Positions 8,346 to 16,993 of a stretch of DNA of 35,368 nucleotides are shown one piece after another (within the stretch, counting starts at the first letter, position 1; each line of letters opens with the position of its first letter). The translations under genes were made by a program, and so were the position numbers. This DNA comes from CAZCZZ01 sp964503335 (lineage in GTDB: Bacteria; Verrucomicrobiota; Kiritimatiellia; CAIVKH01). Under the pieces are notes generated by a model that ran no database searches, was not told the origin of the DNA, and was given only the letters and a program-made list of their open reading frames with translations. The DNA is taken from contig CAZCZZ010000043.1 of the NCBI GenBank assembly GCA_964503335.1, forward strand, positions 1 through 35,368, written 5' to 3'.

Positions 8346-9554
8346 CTACAGCGGTTGTGATACCGCAGGCGCGGATTCCGGCGACACTGGCGCAGACTGC
8401 GTCTCAGTCGTCCCGTTCGTAGGAGCTGCGATGGGCCAGTTAGGGCCCCAGCGATGGGCGTCGCTCCAATAGTGAAGGGGACTCTTGGATTTCATGCGCG
8501 CGTCGACGAGCCGGGGGTCCAGTCGTTCGTCCAGGGATCCGCGAGTTTGAGCCATATCCCTGCCCATGCGTTCAATCGTCTTGAGCACGGCGTTTACCAT
8601 TACGCGCTCGAAGGTCACGCTCATGCGCAGGATATTCTGCTCCTTCTCGACAACGGCATTATCAATTGTATTCCCGAACTCGTAGGCCCACCAAGGGTCG
8701 ATGACCGGGCCCCATTCCGTTTGCTGCACCTGACCTTTCATCTTTGCCCTCAGCCAGACAAGGGCGGCCACGCGAATGTCGTGGAGAAGGGAGAGGGAGT
8801 AGTTTGCCGACTCGGGGGATTTTGCGAGGATAATGTGTTCAAAGCTGCCGTCAGCCTGCGCAAGGTGCCCCTTGAGAATCATGGCCTGAATGTGTTTGCG
8901 CATCTGGGGTGGGACAATGCGCTCCGGGTCGGGGAAAACGATGTTGTAGTAGAGCGGTCTGGCTACGACATTCTGGGCCAACGGGACGATTTCACCGGAC
9001 AAGATGGACTCGATGAGTTCCTCCTGTTTGCGCGTCTTGTCGTCGGAATCGCTGAACACGACGATATCGCGGCCGACGAGGCTCAGCATGGTATTGCCTG
9101 TTTGCCAGAGCCGCTCATCCAGTTGATGGGCGAAATACCCATCCTTGTGGAAACCGGGCTTGCGTTTGCCGAGCGAGAATCCACCCACGGCGTGGACCAC
9201 GACGTCTTCGGCCTTGCCATCCTGGTTGCGATGGTATGTGACGACGAGAGCAGCTACTTCGCCGAGGTTGAGGCTGGGATCATCGTACAGGCCGCGATCG
9301 ACTGCGCTCTTTATCTGGTCGAGTAGTTCGGGATCACCGCCGAACATGGCGTCCAGGAAGTCTGTACCGAAGGTCTCTGATGCGGGGGCTTCACCAATGG
9401 TGCCGCCTTCTTGCAGGAGATAGCGTATATCTGTCCGCCAGTCGCGGGCGACGTTCACAAGGCGGACCGAGCGGTAAACGACAAAAGCCGCCGCGAACCC
9501 GCCAATCAAGGCAAGGACTATCATGCAGCGACGAAATGACTTGAGAAACGACAT
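8346..9554 (-). CDS. Unrecognised membrane-anchored protein
   Basis: 402 residues from ATG 9554 (a TTG at 9584 would add 10 non-hydrophobic residues). There is a short basic N-terminus (SFLKSFRR), one membrane segment (about 10-28), then a soluble region of about 350 residues expected outside the membrane and a Pro/Ser/Thr/Ala-rich tail (last 30 residues). I do not recognise a family or catalytic motif. The middle contains VGRDIVVFSDSDD and a helical segment near 270-340. It precedes the propeller gene on the same strand with a 203-base gap and faces the polysaccharide locus across a divergent spacer. Function unknown. Confidence 0.7.
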   Translation of the reverse strand: MSFLKSFRRCMIVLALIGGFAAAFVVYRSVRLVNVARDWRTDIRYLLQEGGTIGEAPASETFGTDFLDAMFGGDPELLDQIKSAVDRGLYDDPSLNLGEVAALVVTYHRNQDGKAEDVVVHAVGGFSLGKRKPGFHKDGYFAHQLDERLWQTGNTMLSLVGRDIVVFSDSDDKTRKQEELIESILSGEIVPLAQNVVARPLYYNIVFPDPERIVPPQMRKHIQAMILKGHLAQADGSFEHIILAKSPESANYSLSLLHDIRVAALVWLRAKMKGQVQQTEWGPVIDPWWAYEFGNTIDNAVVEKEQNILRMSVTFERVMVNAVLKTIERMGRDMAQTRGSLDERLDPRLVDARMKSKSPLHYWSDAHRWGPNWPIAAPTNGTTETQSAPVSPESAPAVSQPL

Positions 9555-9847
9555 GCCGACCCAACCCCCGCTTTGAGCGCACAAACACTCATTTAAAGAC
9601 TACCCCGCCTGTTGGCTACCGACAAGGGCAAACTGGCCGGGAAGGGGGCGCGCGGAGGTCGTCATGCCCCGGCGTGCCAGCACGCAGAGGATCGTTCTGC
9701 CGGACCTTTGCCCGGTTGATGGCTGCCGATCAGGCGGCTGACGTAACAGCGTCATTCGAAACCAGTTTACACTTGCGGTCCTGCCTGAAGTTTGCGAAAT
9801 GCATAGGGGCTTGAGCGTTGCAGTATGCACACGGAAAGGGGTTCTTC
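9555..9847. other. Divergent intergenic spacer
   Basis: 293 bases separate the minus-strand unknown gene from the plus-strand polysaccharide locus. No convincing protein is coded here. It holds a sigma-54-like element (9807-9822) and a short GC dyad (GCGTGC-CA-GCACGC, 9672-9685). No RNA gene and no JUMPstart/ops-like sequence was seen. Confidence 0.6.
9807..9822 (+). promoter_or_regulatory. Candidate sigma-54 (-24/-12) promoter of the polysaccharide locus
   Basis: GGGCTTGAGCGTTGCA matches the -24/-12 consensus (TGGCACG-N4-TTGCA) at the GG, the following C and G, and TTGCA, with the invariant GG and GC at correct spacing. Transcription would begin about 9832, leaving a roughly 16-base leader that holds the purine-rich ribosome-binding site (GGAAAGGGG, 9832-9840) before ATG 9848. 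It is a single-site match in GC-rich DNA, so chance is possible. Confidence 0.3.
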
Positions 9848-10044
9848 ATGAGCATTTTGAGGTGGGCGGCGATTATTCTCGTTGGACTGGTTGCGGTCGG
9901 TTGTTCAAACACGAGTCGGAAGATCAGCAAGCTTCAACTGGGCATGTCGCCGGACGATGTCCTGGACAAGGCCGGCGAGCCCTTCACGCGTCGCGCGGCG
10001 AAGGTCTACGAAGACGGCCGGACCACGGAAATCTGGGAGTATGT
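9848..10044 (+). CDS. BamE/SmpA-like lipoprotein (3' end lost in assembly gap)
   Basis: Visible: 65 residues starting MSILRWAAIILVGLVAVGC, a signal peptide ending in a lipobox with Cys19. Then comes KLQLGMSPDDVLDKAGEPF, the GMS..DV....GEP motif of the SmpA/OmlA (BamE-like) fold. BamE is an outer-membrane lipoprotein of the BAM complex, but many short lipoproteins with this fold have other roles. Here it heads the polysaccharide locus, directly before a barrel protein, so it may help assemble or stabilise that export complex (inference). The start is supported by GGAAAGGGG. An upstream in-frame ATG at 9818 would put a non-signal segment before the lipobox. The gene is cut by the N block at 10045. 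Confidence 0.7.
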
Positions 10045-10144
10045 NNNNNNNNNNNNNNNNNNNNNNNNNNNNNNNNNNNNNNNNNNNNNNNNNNNNNNNN
10101 NNNNNNNNNNNNNNNNNNNNNNNNNNNNNNNNNNNNNNNNNNNN
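10045..10144. other. Assembly gap (100 N)
   Basis: Exactly 100 N, the convention for a gap of unknown length. It removes the end of the lipoprotein and the sequence before the barrel gene, so apparent reading frames across it are artefacts. Confidence 0.99.
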
Positions 10145-10150
10145 TCTCGC

Positions 10151-11341
10151 ATGGCGTTTCCGGGCAGATTGATCTTGGGGGCGGGAGTGATCCTGCTCTG
10201 TGCGGCACTTCCAGCAAGTGCCCAATTCCTTCGTGTCGGGACCTTCGACATCTACTCCCGGTTGAAGGCTGAACTCGAGTACACGACGAACGTCGATGGT
10301 GTGCGCGACTCCGAGAAGGACGAGATCGAGCAGAAAGATCTGATCTACCGAGCAGGTATTACGCTCAGCGCTGGCAAGACCATTGGAAAGGGATCCAGTA
10401 TCCGGTTGTCGACTGGCCTCGAGATGGAGCGCTATGTTGAGAGGACGGATCTCAATCAGGACACGGTGGGGGATCCGACGGGTGAAACTAGACTGCTTCT
10501 GGAGAATGACTACGGACGGCTCAAGCTTGCGGGTTTTGTCTCGTTCAAAAATGTGGACGAGTACGAAGAACCGGACGTGACGAACAGGACTTACCGGTAC
10601 ACGCCGGGCGAATTTCAACAATCGGACCGGGTCCAGACCTTTAAGTACGGGCTGATCAGTTCATACGACTACTTATTCTTCTCGTCGCTCCTGAACTACG
10701 ACTACACGCAAGAGCGTCATCAGTTCGACGAGTTCGTGCCCGGGGACGAGGATGAGGAGCTGTTCAGAGTTAAATTCCGTGAGACGCTTTCGCGGCGTAT
10801 AGCGTTGATTCAAAGCTTCGAGGAAATCCGCACAACCCAAGTGGCCCTACCCGATGAGCCGCTTACGATTGAACGCACTACGGTAATTGGCGCGGAGTAC
10901 AAGATCCTGTTCAAGCCATCCTTCCGCTACACATTTGCCTTCGAAAAGGAAGAAAACTCCAGCACGGAGCAGGATGAAGTGTGGGACCCGACACACACTT
11001 GGAACCTGGCGGACCTCATTGACCTGACCCCCCGGCTTGACCTCGATTACGCGGTTTCCTACTCGATCGAAGAGGAGGAGGAGGTTGATGACGTCGGCTT
11101 CCAATACAATATCGGGCTAAGGCACGAAATCAATTCGAGTACCCGCCAGGGACTACGTCTAAGCCGTGAGCCCGTGGACACCTTTGGATCGACGACGGAT
11201 ACAGACAGCACAACCTACACCTACTCGCTCCAGAAAACCGACCTTTTCATCAACGCATTGATGCTTAACGTCAGGATAGAGTATTCTATCGACAAGCCGG
11301 TTATTGGGCCGGAGGAGAAGGTATGGGACTACACCGTCTCT
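10151..11341 (+). CDS. Outer-membrane beta-barrel protein, EpsL-like (3' end in gap)
   Basis: Visible: 397 residues from ATG 10151. A signal peptide (RLILGAGVILLCAALPASAQ, cleavage after ASA) is followed by alternating polar/aromatic beta-strands and acidic turns throughout (for example YRYTPGEFQQSDRVQTFKYGLISSYD, shown here only as an example of the pattern at about 155-180). There are no membrane helices. This layout resembles outer-membrane barrels that accompany exopolysaccharide export genes. The C-terminal strand is not visible because the N block starts at 11342. The start lies only six bases after a gap, but the signal peptide begins properly here. It probably forms or supports the outer-membrane passage for the polymer together with the Wza-type exporter downstream; inferred from context. 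Confidence 0.72.
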
Positions 11342-11441
11342 NNNNNNNNNNNNNNNNNNNNNNNNNNNNNNNNNNNNNNNNNNNNNNNNNNNNNNNNNNN
11401 NNNNNNNNNNNNNNNNNNNNNNNNNNNNNNNNNNNNNNNNN
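11342..11441. other. Assembly gap (100 N)
   Basis: Exactly 100 N. It removes the end of the barrel gene and the signal peptide and first residues of the Wza-type exporter. Confidence 0.99.
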
Positions 11442-12500
11442 CCCGTACTTGCAGGAGACCGCCTGCAGATCGAGATTCGCGAGTCACCGGACATGAACGG
11501 CACCTACAGTGTCGCCGGTGACGGCTCCATTGATTTTCCACTGCTGGGTCGCGTCAGCGTGGCGGAGTTGCTTCCCGAGGAGGTGGCCGAGAAGATTGAA
11601 ACAATGCTGGAGAACAAGGATTTCAAGCGGGCCACGGTTTCTTTGAGGGTAGCGGAATTTGTCGAGGGTGGAGTACTCGTTCAGGGCGAGGTGAACACCC
11701 CTCAGGAGTTGGGGTTGAGTGATGGAAGCTTTCTCACGCTTATGGAGGCGATCGCAAAATGCGGAGGCTTAACGACTCGCGCAGCGCCTGATCGTGTCCG
11801 GATCATTCGCTGGAAACCGGCTGGAGGGCTTCAGCGCGAAGTTATCACGGTTGATGTCAGCGCGATGATCAATGACCAGGACTTTCGAAACGATCAGTTC
11901 CTGCGTCCGCGCGATATCGTGCTTGTACCGTCTCTCGGGGCTGAAGGAGGCGGGGAGTATCTCGTGCTGGGGCAGGTGGGCAGCGCCGGGTTCTATCCAG
12001 CGACAGAAGGGATCACCATCATCAGGGCAATAACCATGGCGGGGGGGGTCACGCTCAACGCCAAAATGGAATCGGCGCGCATCCTTCGTCCGGAGAAGAG
12101 CGGCCAATACCGGGTGATGCCTGTAGACTTGGCCCGGCTGTTCGGCGCTGCGGATATGTCGATGAACTACCCGGTGCTTTCGGGTGATATCCTTTTTGTT
12201 CCGTCGACGTCACAAGGGGCGGGAGACCGTGTCTATCTCCTGGGCGCAGTTGGGAAAACCGGGGCGATCGACATTCCTTCGGGAAAGGACGCAACATTGG
12301 CCAAGATCATACTTGGTGTGGGCGGCATGTCGCAGTTCGCAGACGGCAGCAAAGTGAAGATCCTCCGGACTGCACCGGACGGCAGCAAGCAGTCGCTTCT
12401 TGTCGATGTGGAGCGTATATTGAAGAAAGGCCTCTTTGAGGAGGATGTCCAGCTGCGCAATGAAGATGTGATCATCGTTCCCGAGAGAGGGTTCCTGTAG
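11442..12500 (+). CDS. wza: Wza-type polysaccharide export protein (5' end in gap)
   Basis: 352 visible residues. First is a Poly_export domain (LAGDRLQIEIRESPDMNGTY, VAGDGSIDFPLLGRV). Three SLBB domains follow, starting near GGVLVQGEVNTPQELGL, GEYLVLGQVGSAGFYP and DRVYLLGAVGKTGAIDIP, each with an A...GG turn. E. coli Wza has two SLBB-type domains, so this is a slightly longer version. The family forms the periplasm-to-surface channel for capsule or EPS together with the Wzc kinase. The N-terminal signal/lipobox part is lost in the gap. The stop is four bases from the Wzc start, so the two are co-translated. Confidence 0.9.
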   Translation, partial: PVLAGDRLQIEIRESPDMNGTYSVAGDGSIDFPLLGRVSVAELLPEEVAEKIETMLENKDFKRATVSLRVAEFVEGGVLVQGEVNTPQELGLSDGSFLTLMEAIAKCGGLTTRAAPDRVRIIRWKPAGGLQREVITVDVSAMINDQDFRNDQFLRPRDIVLVPSLGAEGGGEYLVLGQVGSAGFYPATEGITIIRAITMAGGVTLNAKMESARILRPEKSGQYRVMPVDLARLFGAADMSMNYPVLSGDILFVPSTSQGAGDRVYLLGAVGKTGAIDIPSGKDATLAKIILGVGGMSQFADGSKVKILRTAPDGSKQSLLVDVERILKKGLFEEDVQLRNEDVIIVPERGFL

Positions 12501-12504
12501 TCGT

Positions 12505-14766
12505 ATGAGTCCCGGAGTATTTAGTCCACCAACGCTGCCGCCGATCTCCGGACGGCCAGTACCACCTTTGGGCGATACGGCAAACGTTCCCGCGCCGAAG
12601 ACCTTCGGCATTGCGGATTTGAAGCAGTATTTCCATGTCGTTGTGAAGCGGATATGGCTCGTTGCGCTTTGCTTTGTCGTATCGCTTGCCGTCACGGTTT
12701 CCATGCTGGTCCGTCAGGTTGCAGTGTACCGCAGCCGGGTATCGATGCTCTTTACCGAGGGGTTGAAGCTACCGGCTGTCATGAAGCAGCAGGAGATTGA
12801 AGTCCGTGGTGAATTCATCGAAACCACCCTGCAGATCATACAGAGCAACCTGATCATCTCACGGGCGCGCGAGAGGATGAACCGGCCGGCCGAGGAGATT
12901 TCGTCGAAACTCGTGCGCGTTTGGGCCGACATGGGCTGGAAGACGGCCATTATGTATATCCAGTGCGAAAGCACAGATCCTGTGTTCGCCTCTGAATTTG
13001 CAAACGCCATGGCCGCTGAATTCCTCGAATTCAAGACGGAAGAGAGAACCGGGGCGTCGCAGACTTCCGTCGTAAGCCTGACCCAGCAGGCCACCCGCCT
13101 GAGGGACGAACTGAAGAAGGCGGAGGAACGGGTTCTGGCCTTCGAGAAGGAGAACAGTGTTGTGGCGCTCCTGGAGAGGGGAAATATCGCGGCAAAGAAC
13201 CTGGCGGGTTTGGCCACTCAAGCGGCTGACTACCGCACCAAGCGGTTGCTGCTGGAGGCGCAGAGACCGATGCTGACGAGTGCTTCCGACGAGATCGTGC
13301 TCAGCACGCTAAGCGCGCCGAGAATCTCGCAACTCATCGACTTCGGACAACCGCCCATTGCCATGGCGTCAAACCGCGAACCAGGCACCGGACCTGCCAC
13401 GGAGGCTCGGTCGCCTCCCGAGGCGTTTGTGGATCAAGGTTTTGCGCAAATGTCCGGATGGGAAGGGTTGAAGCGACAGCGGGCAATGCTCGACCTGAAG
13501 CTCGCGGACTTGCGTGAACGTTTCCGTGATACGCACCCAGCCGTCGAGAAGATTCTCGCAGAAATCAGGTCAACCGAAAAGGAGATCGACCTGGAGCTGC
13601 AGTTTGCGTTGAAACAATTCTACAATGAGCTCGAAGCCCTCAATATCAAGGAACAATCGGCGCGGCGGGTCTTGATGGATTGGGAGGATGAAGCGATATC
13701 GCTTTCCCGCAAAGAGCGTGAGTACGAGACGCTTCGTAAGGATGTCGACCGATTGACCGGCCTCTATGACTTGATTTTTAGCCGGCTTAAGGAGGTTGAC
13801 GTATCCATCGGGGTTGAACCGGAAAGCATCCGGATACTAGAACCCGCCGTTCCCAGCTACTCACCCGTCACGCCGCGCAAGCTTCAGAGCATTTTTACGG
13901 CAGCTCTGATTGGCCTCGGCATAGGTCTTGGACTTGTGTTCGGTATTGAGTTTCTGGATGACTCCATTCGCTATCCTGAGGAAGTGGCCAAGGATCTCAA
14001 CACGCGATTCCTTGGCGTGATACCAGCTGCAAACTGGGACCCCGATGATTTGCGGACGCACCTGCTATCGAACATGGACCAGAAGAGCGGATTGTCTGAA
14101 GCCTATCGCAATATCCGTTCGGCGCTGCTTTTCATTACGAAGGCGCAGAACCTGCACACGATCGCCGTCACATCGGCAATCCCGAAGGAAGGCAAGACGA
14201 CAACGTGCCTCAATCTTTCCGTAAGTCTTGCTCAGGCGGGTATGCGCGTTCTCCTGATCGACGGCGATATGCGGCGCGGCGAACTGCATAAGTTCTTTGG
14301 ACTCGAGGCGGGCCGCGGCTTTTCCGACGTGCTAATCGGTCAGGCAAAGCCCGAGTCGGTCATCCAGCGCACTGGCATCCCGAATCTTGACCTCGTTGCC
14401 ACCGGGGCGTTCCCTCCGAATCCTGCAGAATTGATTCTTCGCAATGAGTTCACCAGCTTCATCGACTATGCCCGCAGGACATACGATAAGATCCTTATTG
14501 ATTGTCCGCCGGTAATGGCTGTGTCGGAAGCCAGTACGCTGGCGTCACTTACAGACGGTGTGATCATGGTGGTTTGGGCCGGGCAGACATCCCGGAAGCT
14601 GTCACGCCAGGCTCTCAACATCATCCAGCAGCGGGGTGCAAACGTCATTGGGTGTGTGATGAACAATCTCGAATTCGGTCGGGTGGGGTACTACTATTAC
14701 TCAACGTACTACGGCTACTACGACTACGACTATCGGTATGATCGTCCCAGATCTTCACGAACGTAG
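12505..14766 (+). CDS. wzc: Wzc-type chain-length determinant / bacterial tyrosine kinase
   Basis: 753 residues. A Pro-rich cytoplasmic N-terminus (1-34) precedes TM1 (about 50-69), a periplasmic Wzz domain with long coiled coil (about 180-460, for example LRDELKKAEERVLAFEKE) and TM2 (about 460-485). The C-terminal kinase has Walker A (IPKEGKTTT, near 560-568), Walker A' (LLIDGDMRRG, near 583-592) and Walker B (ILIDCPP, near 662-668). The tail holds 11 tyrosines within about 20 residues (YYYYSTYYGYYDYDYRY), the expected autophosphorylation cluster. Family role: controls polymer length and gates Wza through cycles of tail phosphorylation. Fused co-polymerase plus kinase is the Gram-negative arrangement. 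Confidence 0.95.
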   Translation: MSPGVFSPPTLPPISGRPVPPLGDTANVPAPKTFGIADLKQYFHVVVKRIWLVALCFVVSLAVTVSMLVRQVAVYRSRVSMLFTEGLKLPAVMKQQEIEVRGEFIETTLQIIQSNLIISRARERMNRPAEEISSKLVRVWADMGWKTAIMYIQCESTDPVFASEFANAMAAEFLEFKTEERTGASQTSVVSLTQQATRLRDELKKAEERVLAFEKENSVVALLERGNIAAKNLAGLATQAADYRTKRLLLEAQRPMLTSASDEIVLSTLSAPRISQLIDFGQPPIAMASNREPGTGPATEARSPPEAFVDQGFAQMSGWEGLKRQRAMLDLKLADLRERFRDTHPAVEKILAEIRSTEKEIDLELQFALKQFYNELEALNIKEQSARRVLMDWEDEAISLSRKEREYETLRKDVDRLTGLYDLIFSRLKEVDVSIGVEPESIRILEPAVPSYSPVTPRKLQSIFTAALIGLGIGLGLVFGIEFLDDSIRYPEEVAKDLNTRFLGVIPAANWDPDDLRTHLLSNMDQKSGLSEAYRNIRSALLFITKAQNLHTIAVTSAIPKEGKTTTCLNLSVSLAQAGMRVLLIDGDMRRGELHKFFGLEAGRGFSDVLIGQAKPESVIQRTGIPNLDLVATGAFPPNPAELILRNEFTSFIDYARRTYDKILIDCPPVMAVSEASTLASLTDGVIMVVWAGQTSRKLSRQALNIIQQRGANVIGCVMNNLEFGRVGYYYYSTYYGYYDYDYRYDRPRSSRT

Positions 14767-14799
14767 TGCGTTTGGCAGCTTTCATCGGGGGATGGACTA

Positions 14800-16278
14800 A
14801 TGTTTCAGCGGGGGCGCGAAATTTCATTGCGACGGACAGTTCTCCTGTCCGCTGACGTGATTTGCATCGCGATATCCATTGTTCTTTCCGCCGTGATCCG
14901 GCTCAGGCCGGAGGCTGGACTTGAGTATGCTGCAAGGCATTTGCCATCGCTGGCCGGCTCCTTGGTCATCTTCCTGATCGTATTCTACGCAGGGGGCATG
15001 TATGAGCGGCAGTCACTTACCAAGAAGTCGGCATCCTATCTTCTGCCTCTGGTAACGGTCCTGATCAGTCTGGCCATCATCATTCTCGTCTTCTACGCAC
15101 GTTTTCAGTTGCACATCGGCCGGGGCATACTTCTCCTCGCCGGTGCGTTTGTGTTTCTCGGAACCTGGGTAATCCGGCACATGTATCGTGCCGCTGTGGG
15201 TATGGGATTCCTGTCCAAGAACACCCTGATAGTCGGCGACGACCGCGAGGTCCGAGACGTGCTTCATCTGATCGCCAGCACGCCCGATACAGGTATCAAG
15301 GTGCTTGGCGTTGTATCATGCAGCGCGGTCGAACCAGGGGTGTTCATCGATGGCGTGCCTGTCATCGGGACGATCGACAAGCTGCGCGAGCTGTCGGATG
15401 CGTTCTCCACCGAAACGATTATCGTGGCCACCTCGCTGTCGAAGGAGCCGTCGGTGCTCCGTCTCCTCCGGCCGCTGCGCTGCGCGGGCACGGAGGTCAT
15501 GGATTATGTGGCGCTCCATGAGAGCCTCGCGCAGGAAATCCCACTCAATCACATCAACGACGAATGGCTGATGAGTGCCGCCATGAACAGCTCCGTGATC
15601 CACATTCGCAAGATCAAGCGAATCATGGATGTCAGCGTCGCGCTTGTGGGACTCCTTGTGACGTCGCCGATCTGTTTGATCACCGCACTCTTGATCAGGC
15701 TGGAATCCCACGGGCAGATTCTTTACAGGCAACGCCGCTGCGGCCTCGACGGGTGCCACTATACACTGCTCAAGTTCCGCACCATGCGTCAGGACGCTGA
15801 GGCGGGCACGGGTGCCGTTTGGGCCGGTCAATTCGACAATCGGGTGACACGCATAGGTCGATTCCTCAGAAAGTGGAGAATCGACGAGATCCCGCAATTG
15901 GTGAATGTCCTCAAAGGCGAAATGAGCCTGGTTGGACCGCGCCCCGAGCGCCCGGAGTTTGTTGAGACGCTGGCCCAGGCCATACCATTCTACAAAGAGA
16001 GGTTACTGGTATCGCCCGGGGTGACGGGATGGGCACAGGTCAAGTATCCCTACGCGGCGAGCATTGAAGCAGCGAGGCACAAGCTCCAGTACGACTTGTA
16101 CTACATCAAGCACATGAGTTTCTTTCTCGACTGCCTGATACTCTTGAGGACTTTCCGGACGATTATCGTGGGACTTCGACACAGTGAAGGGGATATGCCT
16201 CCCGCGTCCAGTGAGGGCGCACGCGTTCTGACTGTCTTGAAACGTGAGGACGTCAACGGCCGGAGCAAGACGGCATAG
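14800..16278 (+). CDS. Initiating polyprenyl-phosphate sugar-phosphate transferase (WbaP/WcaJ-like)
   Basis: 492 residues. The N-terminal half has about four membrane segments and a nucleotide-binding-like region (NTLIVGDDREVRDVLHLI). The C-terminal bacterial sugar transferase domain starts at IKRIMDVSVALVGLLV, with a re-entrant hydrophobic stretch. It then has KFRTMR, DEIPQLVNVLKGEMSLVGPRPERPEF and SPGVTGWAQVKYPYAAS, the catalytic signatures. It moves a sugar-1-phosphate (glucose or galactose type; not predictable here) from a UDP-sugar to undecaprenyl phosphate, the first step of the repeat unit. GGGGGAT upstream of ATG 14800 is a good ribosome-binding site; the spacer to wzc is 33 bases. 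Confidence 0.94.
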   Translation: MFQRGREISLRRTVLLSADVICIAISIVLSAVIRLRPEAGLEYAARHLPSLAGSLVIFLIVFYAGGMYERQSLTKKSASYLLPLVTVLISLAIIILVFYARFQLHIGRGILLLAGAFVFLGTWVIRHMYRAAVGMGFLSKNTLIVGDDREVRDVLHLIASTPDTGIKVLGVVSCSAVEPGVFIDGVPVIGTIDKLRELSDAFSTETIIVATSLSKEPSVLRLLRPLRCAGTEVMDYVALHESLAQEIPLNHINDEWLMSAAMNSSVIHIRKIKRIMDVSVALVGLLVTSPICLITALLIRLESHGQILYRQRRCGLDGCHYTLLKFRTMRQDAEAGTGAVWAGQFDNRVTRIGRFLRKWRIDEIPQLVNVLKGEMSLVGPRPERPEFVETLAQAIPFYKERLLVSPGVTGWAQVKYPYAASIEAARHKLQYDLYYIKHMSFFLDCLILLRTFRTIIVGLRHSEGDMPPASSEGARVLTVLKREDVNGRSKTA

Positions 16279-16370
16279 GACGACAGTTCGGCCGCATCCG
16301 CGTGGTATGGGGTGCGTTGTTCGCTTCCGCAATCTTCCCACACCCGCCACAGCCTGATAATCTCTAACCC

Positions 16371-16886
16371 ATGCCAGACTTGATCAATTTCCCCACCGGG
16401 GATTCGGAGTGGATTGTCCTTCATGCAAGGCCGCGCTGCGAAAAGCGAATTCTGGAAGTCTGCCAGCAGCAGGGCGCTGTGGGCTATCTGCCGGTCAGAC
16501 GCAAGACGCACAAGTATGGAGGAAGAGTTCGTGAATTCACTTCACCGCTCTTCTCGGGCTACGCCTTCGCCTTGGTCGATCCCAGGCAGAAGGCTTTCCT
16601 GCGCCAGAACCGGAACGTGGCGAATATCCTCGATGTGGTTGACCAGGAGACCCTCGTCCGGCAGCTGCAGCAGATCAGGGTAGCGCTGGAGTCAGGGAAT
16701 GACATCGAGGTTCTTCCTTATCTTGAGATCGGCAGAATCGTCCGCCTCGCACATGGTCCTCTCAGAGGCCTAGAGGGTAGGGTGACTCGCATCAAGGGTC
16801 GTTCGCGGATCGTCGTGAATGTCGACATGATCAGGGAGTCAGTCGCTGTTGAGATAGATCTGTCATGGCTGGATCCTGCTTCGTAA
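16371..16886 (+). CDS. NusG/RfaH-like transcription antiterminator
   Basis: 171 residues. An N-terminal NGN domain (SEWIVLHARPRCEKRILEVC, then PLFSGYAFALVDP, about 10-110) is followed by a C-terminal KOW domain (GRIVRLAHGPLRGLEGRVTRIKG, about 125-165). It differs from housekeeping NusG in lacking the longer linker and in sitting inside a polysaccharide locus, like RfaH, UpxY and LoaP. Such specialised paralogues bind RNA polymerase and suppress pausing or termination across long surface-polysaccharide operons. Its placement between the export genes and the long assembly section fits that job. I found no E. coli-type ops/JUMPstart sequence, so the recruitment site is unknown. Confidence 0.9.
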   Translation: MPDLINFPTGDSEWIVLHARPRCEKRILEVCQQQGAVGYLPVRRKTHKYGGRVREFTSPLFSGYAFALVDPRQKAFLRQNRNVANILDVVDQETLVRQLQQIRVALESGNDIEVLPYLEIGRIVRLAHGPLRGLEGRVTRIKGRSRIVVNVDMIRESVAVEIDLSWLDPAS

Positions 16887-16973
16887 TTCACGCATATGGA
16901 AGGTCTTGCACGTTGCGCGTACAGCGTTCCCACGGTGCCCGGTCGTCTTGACAGTGACCGCGCCATTTGTCAT

Positions 16974-16993
16974 CGTTTAAAAAGTTCTAAACG
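16974..16993 (+). promoter_or_regulatory. Inverted repeat abutting the GbsR-like start: candidate operator
   Basis: CGTTTA and TAAACG form perfect 6-bp arms around an 8-base AT-rich spacer, ending on the base before GTG 16994. A TTGACA (-35-like) sits at 16948-16953, without a good -10 at 17-18 bases. An AT-rich dyad in otherwise GC-rich DNA directly at a MarR/GbsR-type gene is the usual place for an autorepression site. Confidence 0.4.

Noticed and set aside
9673..9679. A perfect TGGCACG (-24 box) on the minus strand in the divergent spacer
   Set aside because: The following GC is one base off the required spacing and no TTGC is present, so I do not call a sigma-54 promoter for the minus-strand gene.
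9818..11521. A single frame through the lipoprotein, the barrel and into the exporter region
   Set aside because: It crosses two N blocks. The barrel has its own signal peptide after the first gap, and after the second gap the real exporter is in another frame.
16279..16370. A GATAAT (-10-like) at 16357-16362 before the antiterminator gene
   Set aside because: No acceptable -35 at normal spacing, and transcription would start almost at the ATG; not called as a promoter.
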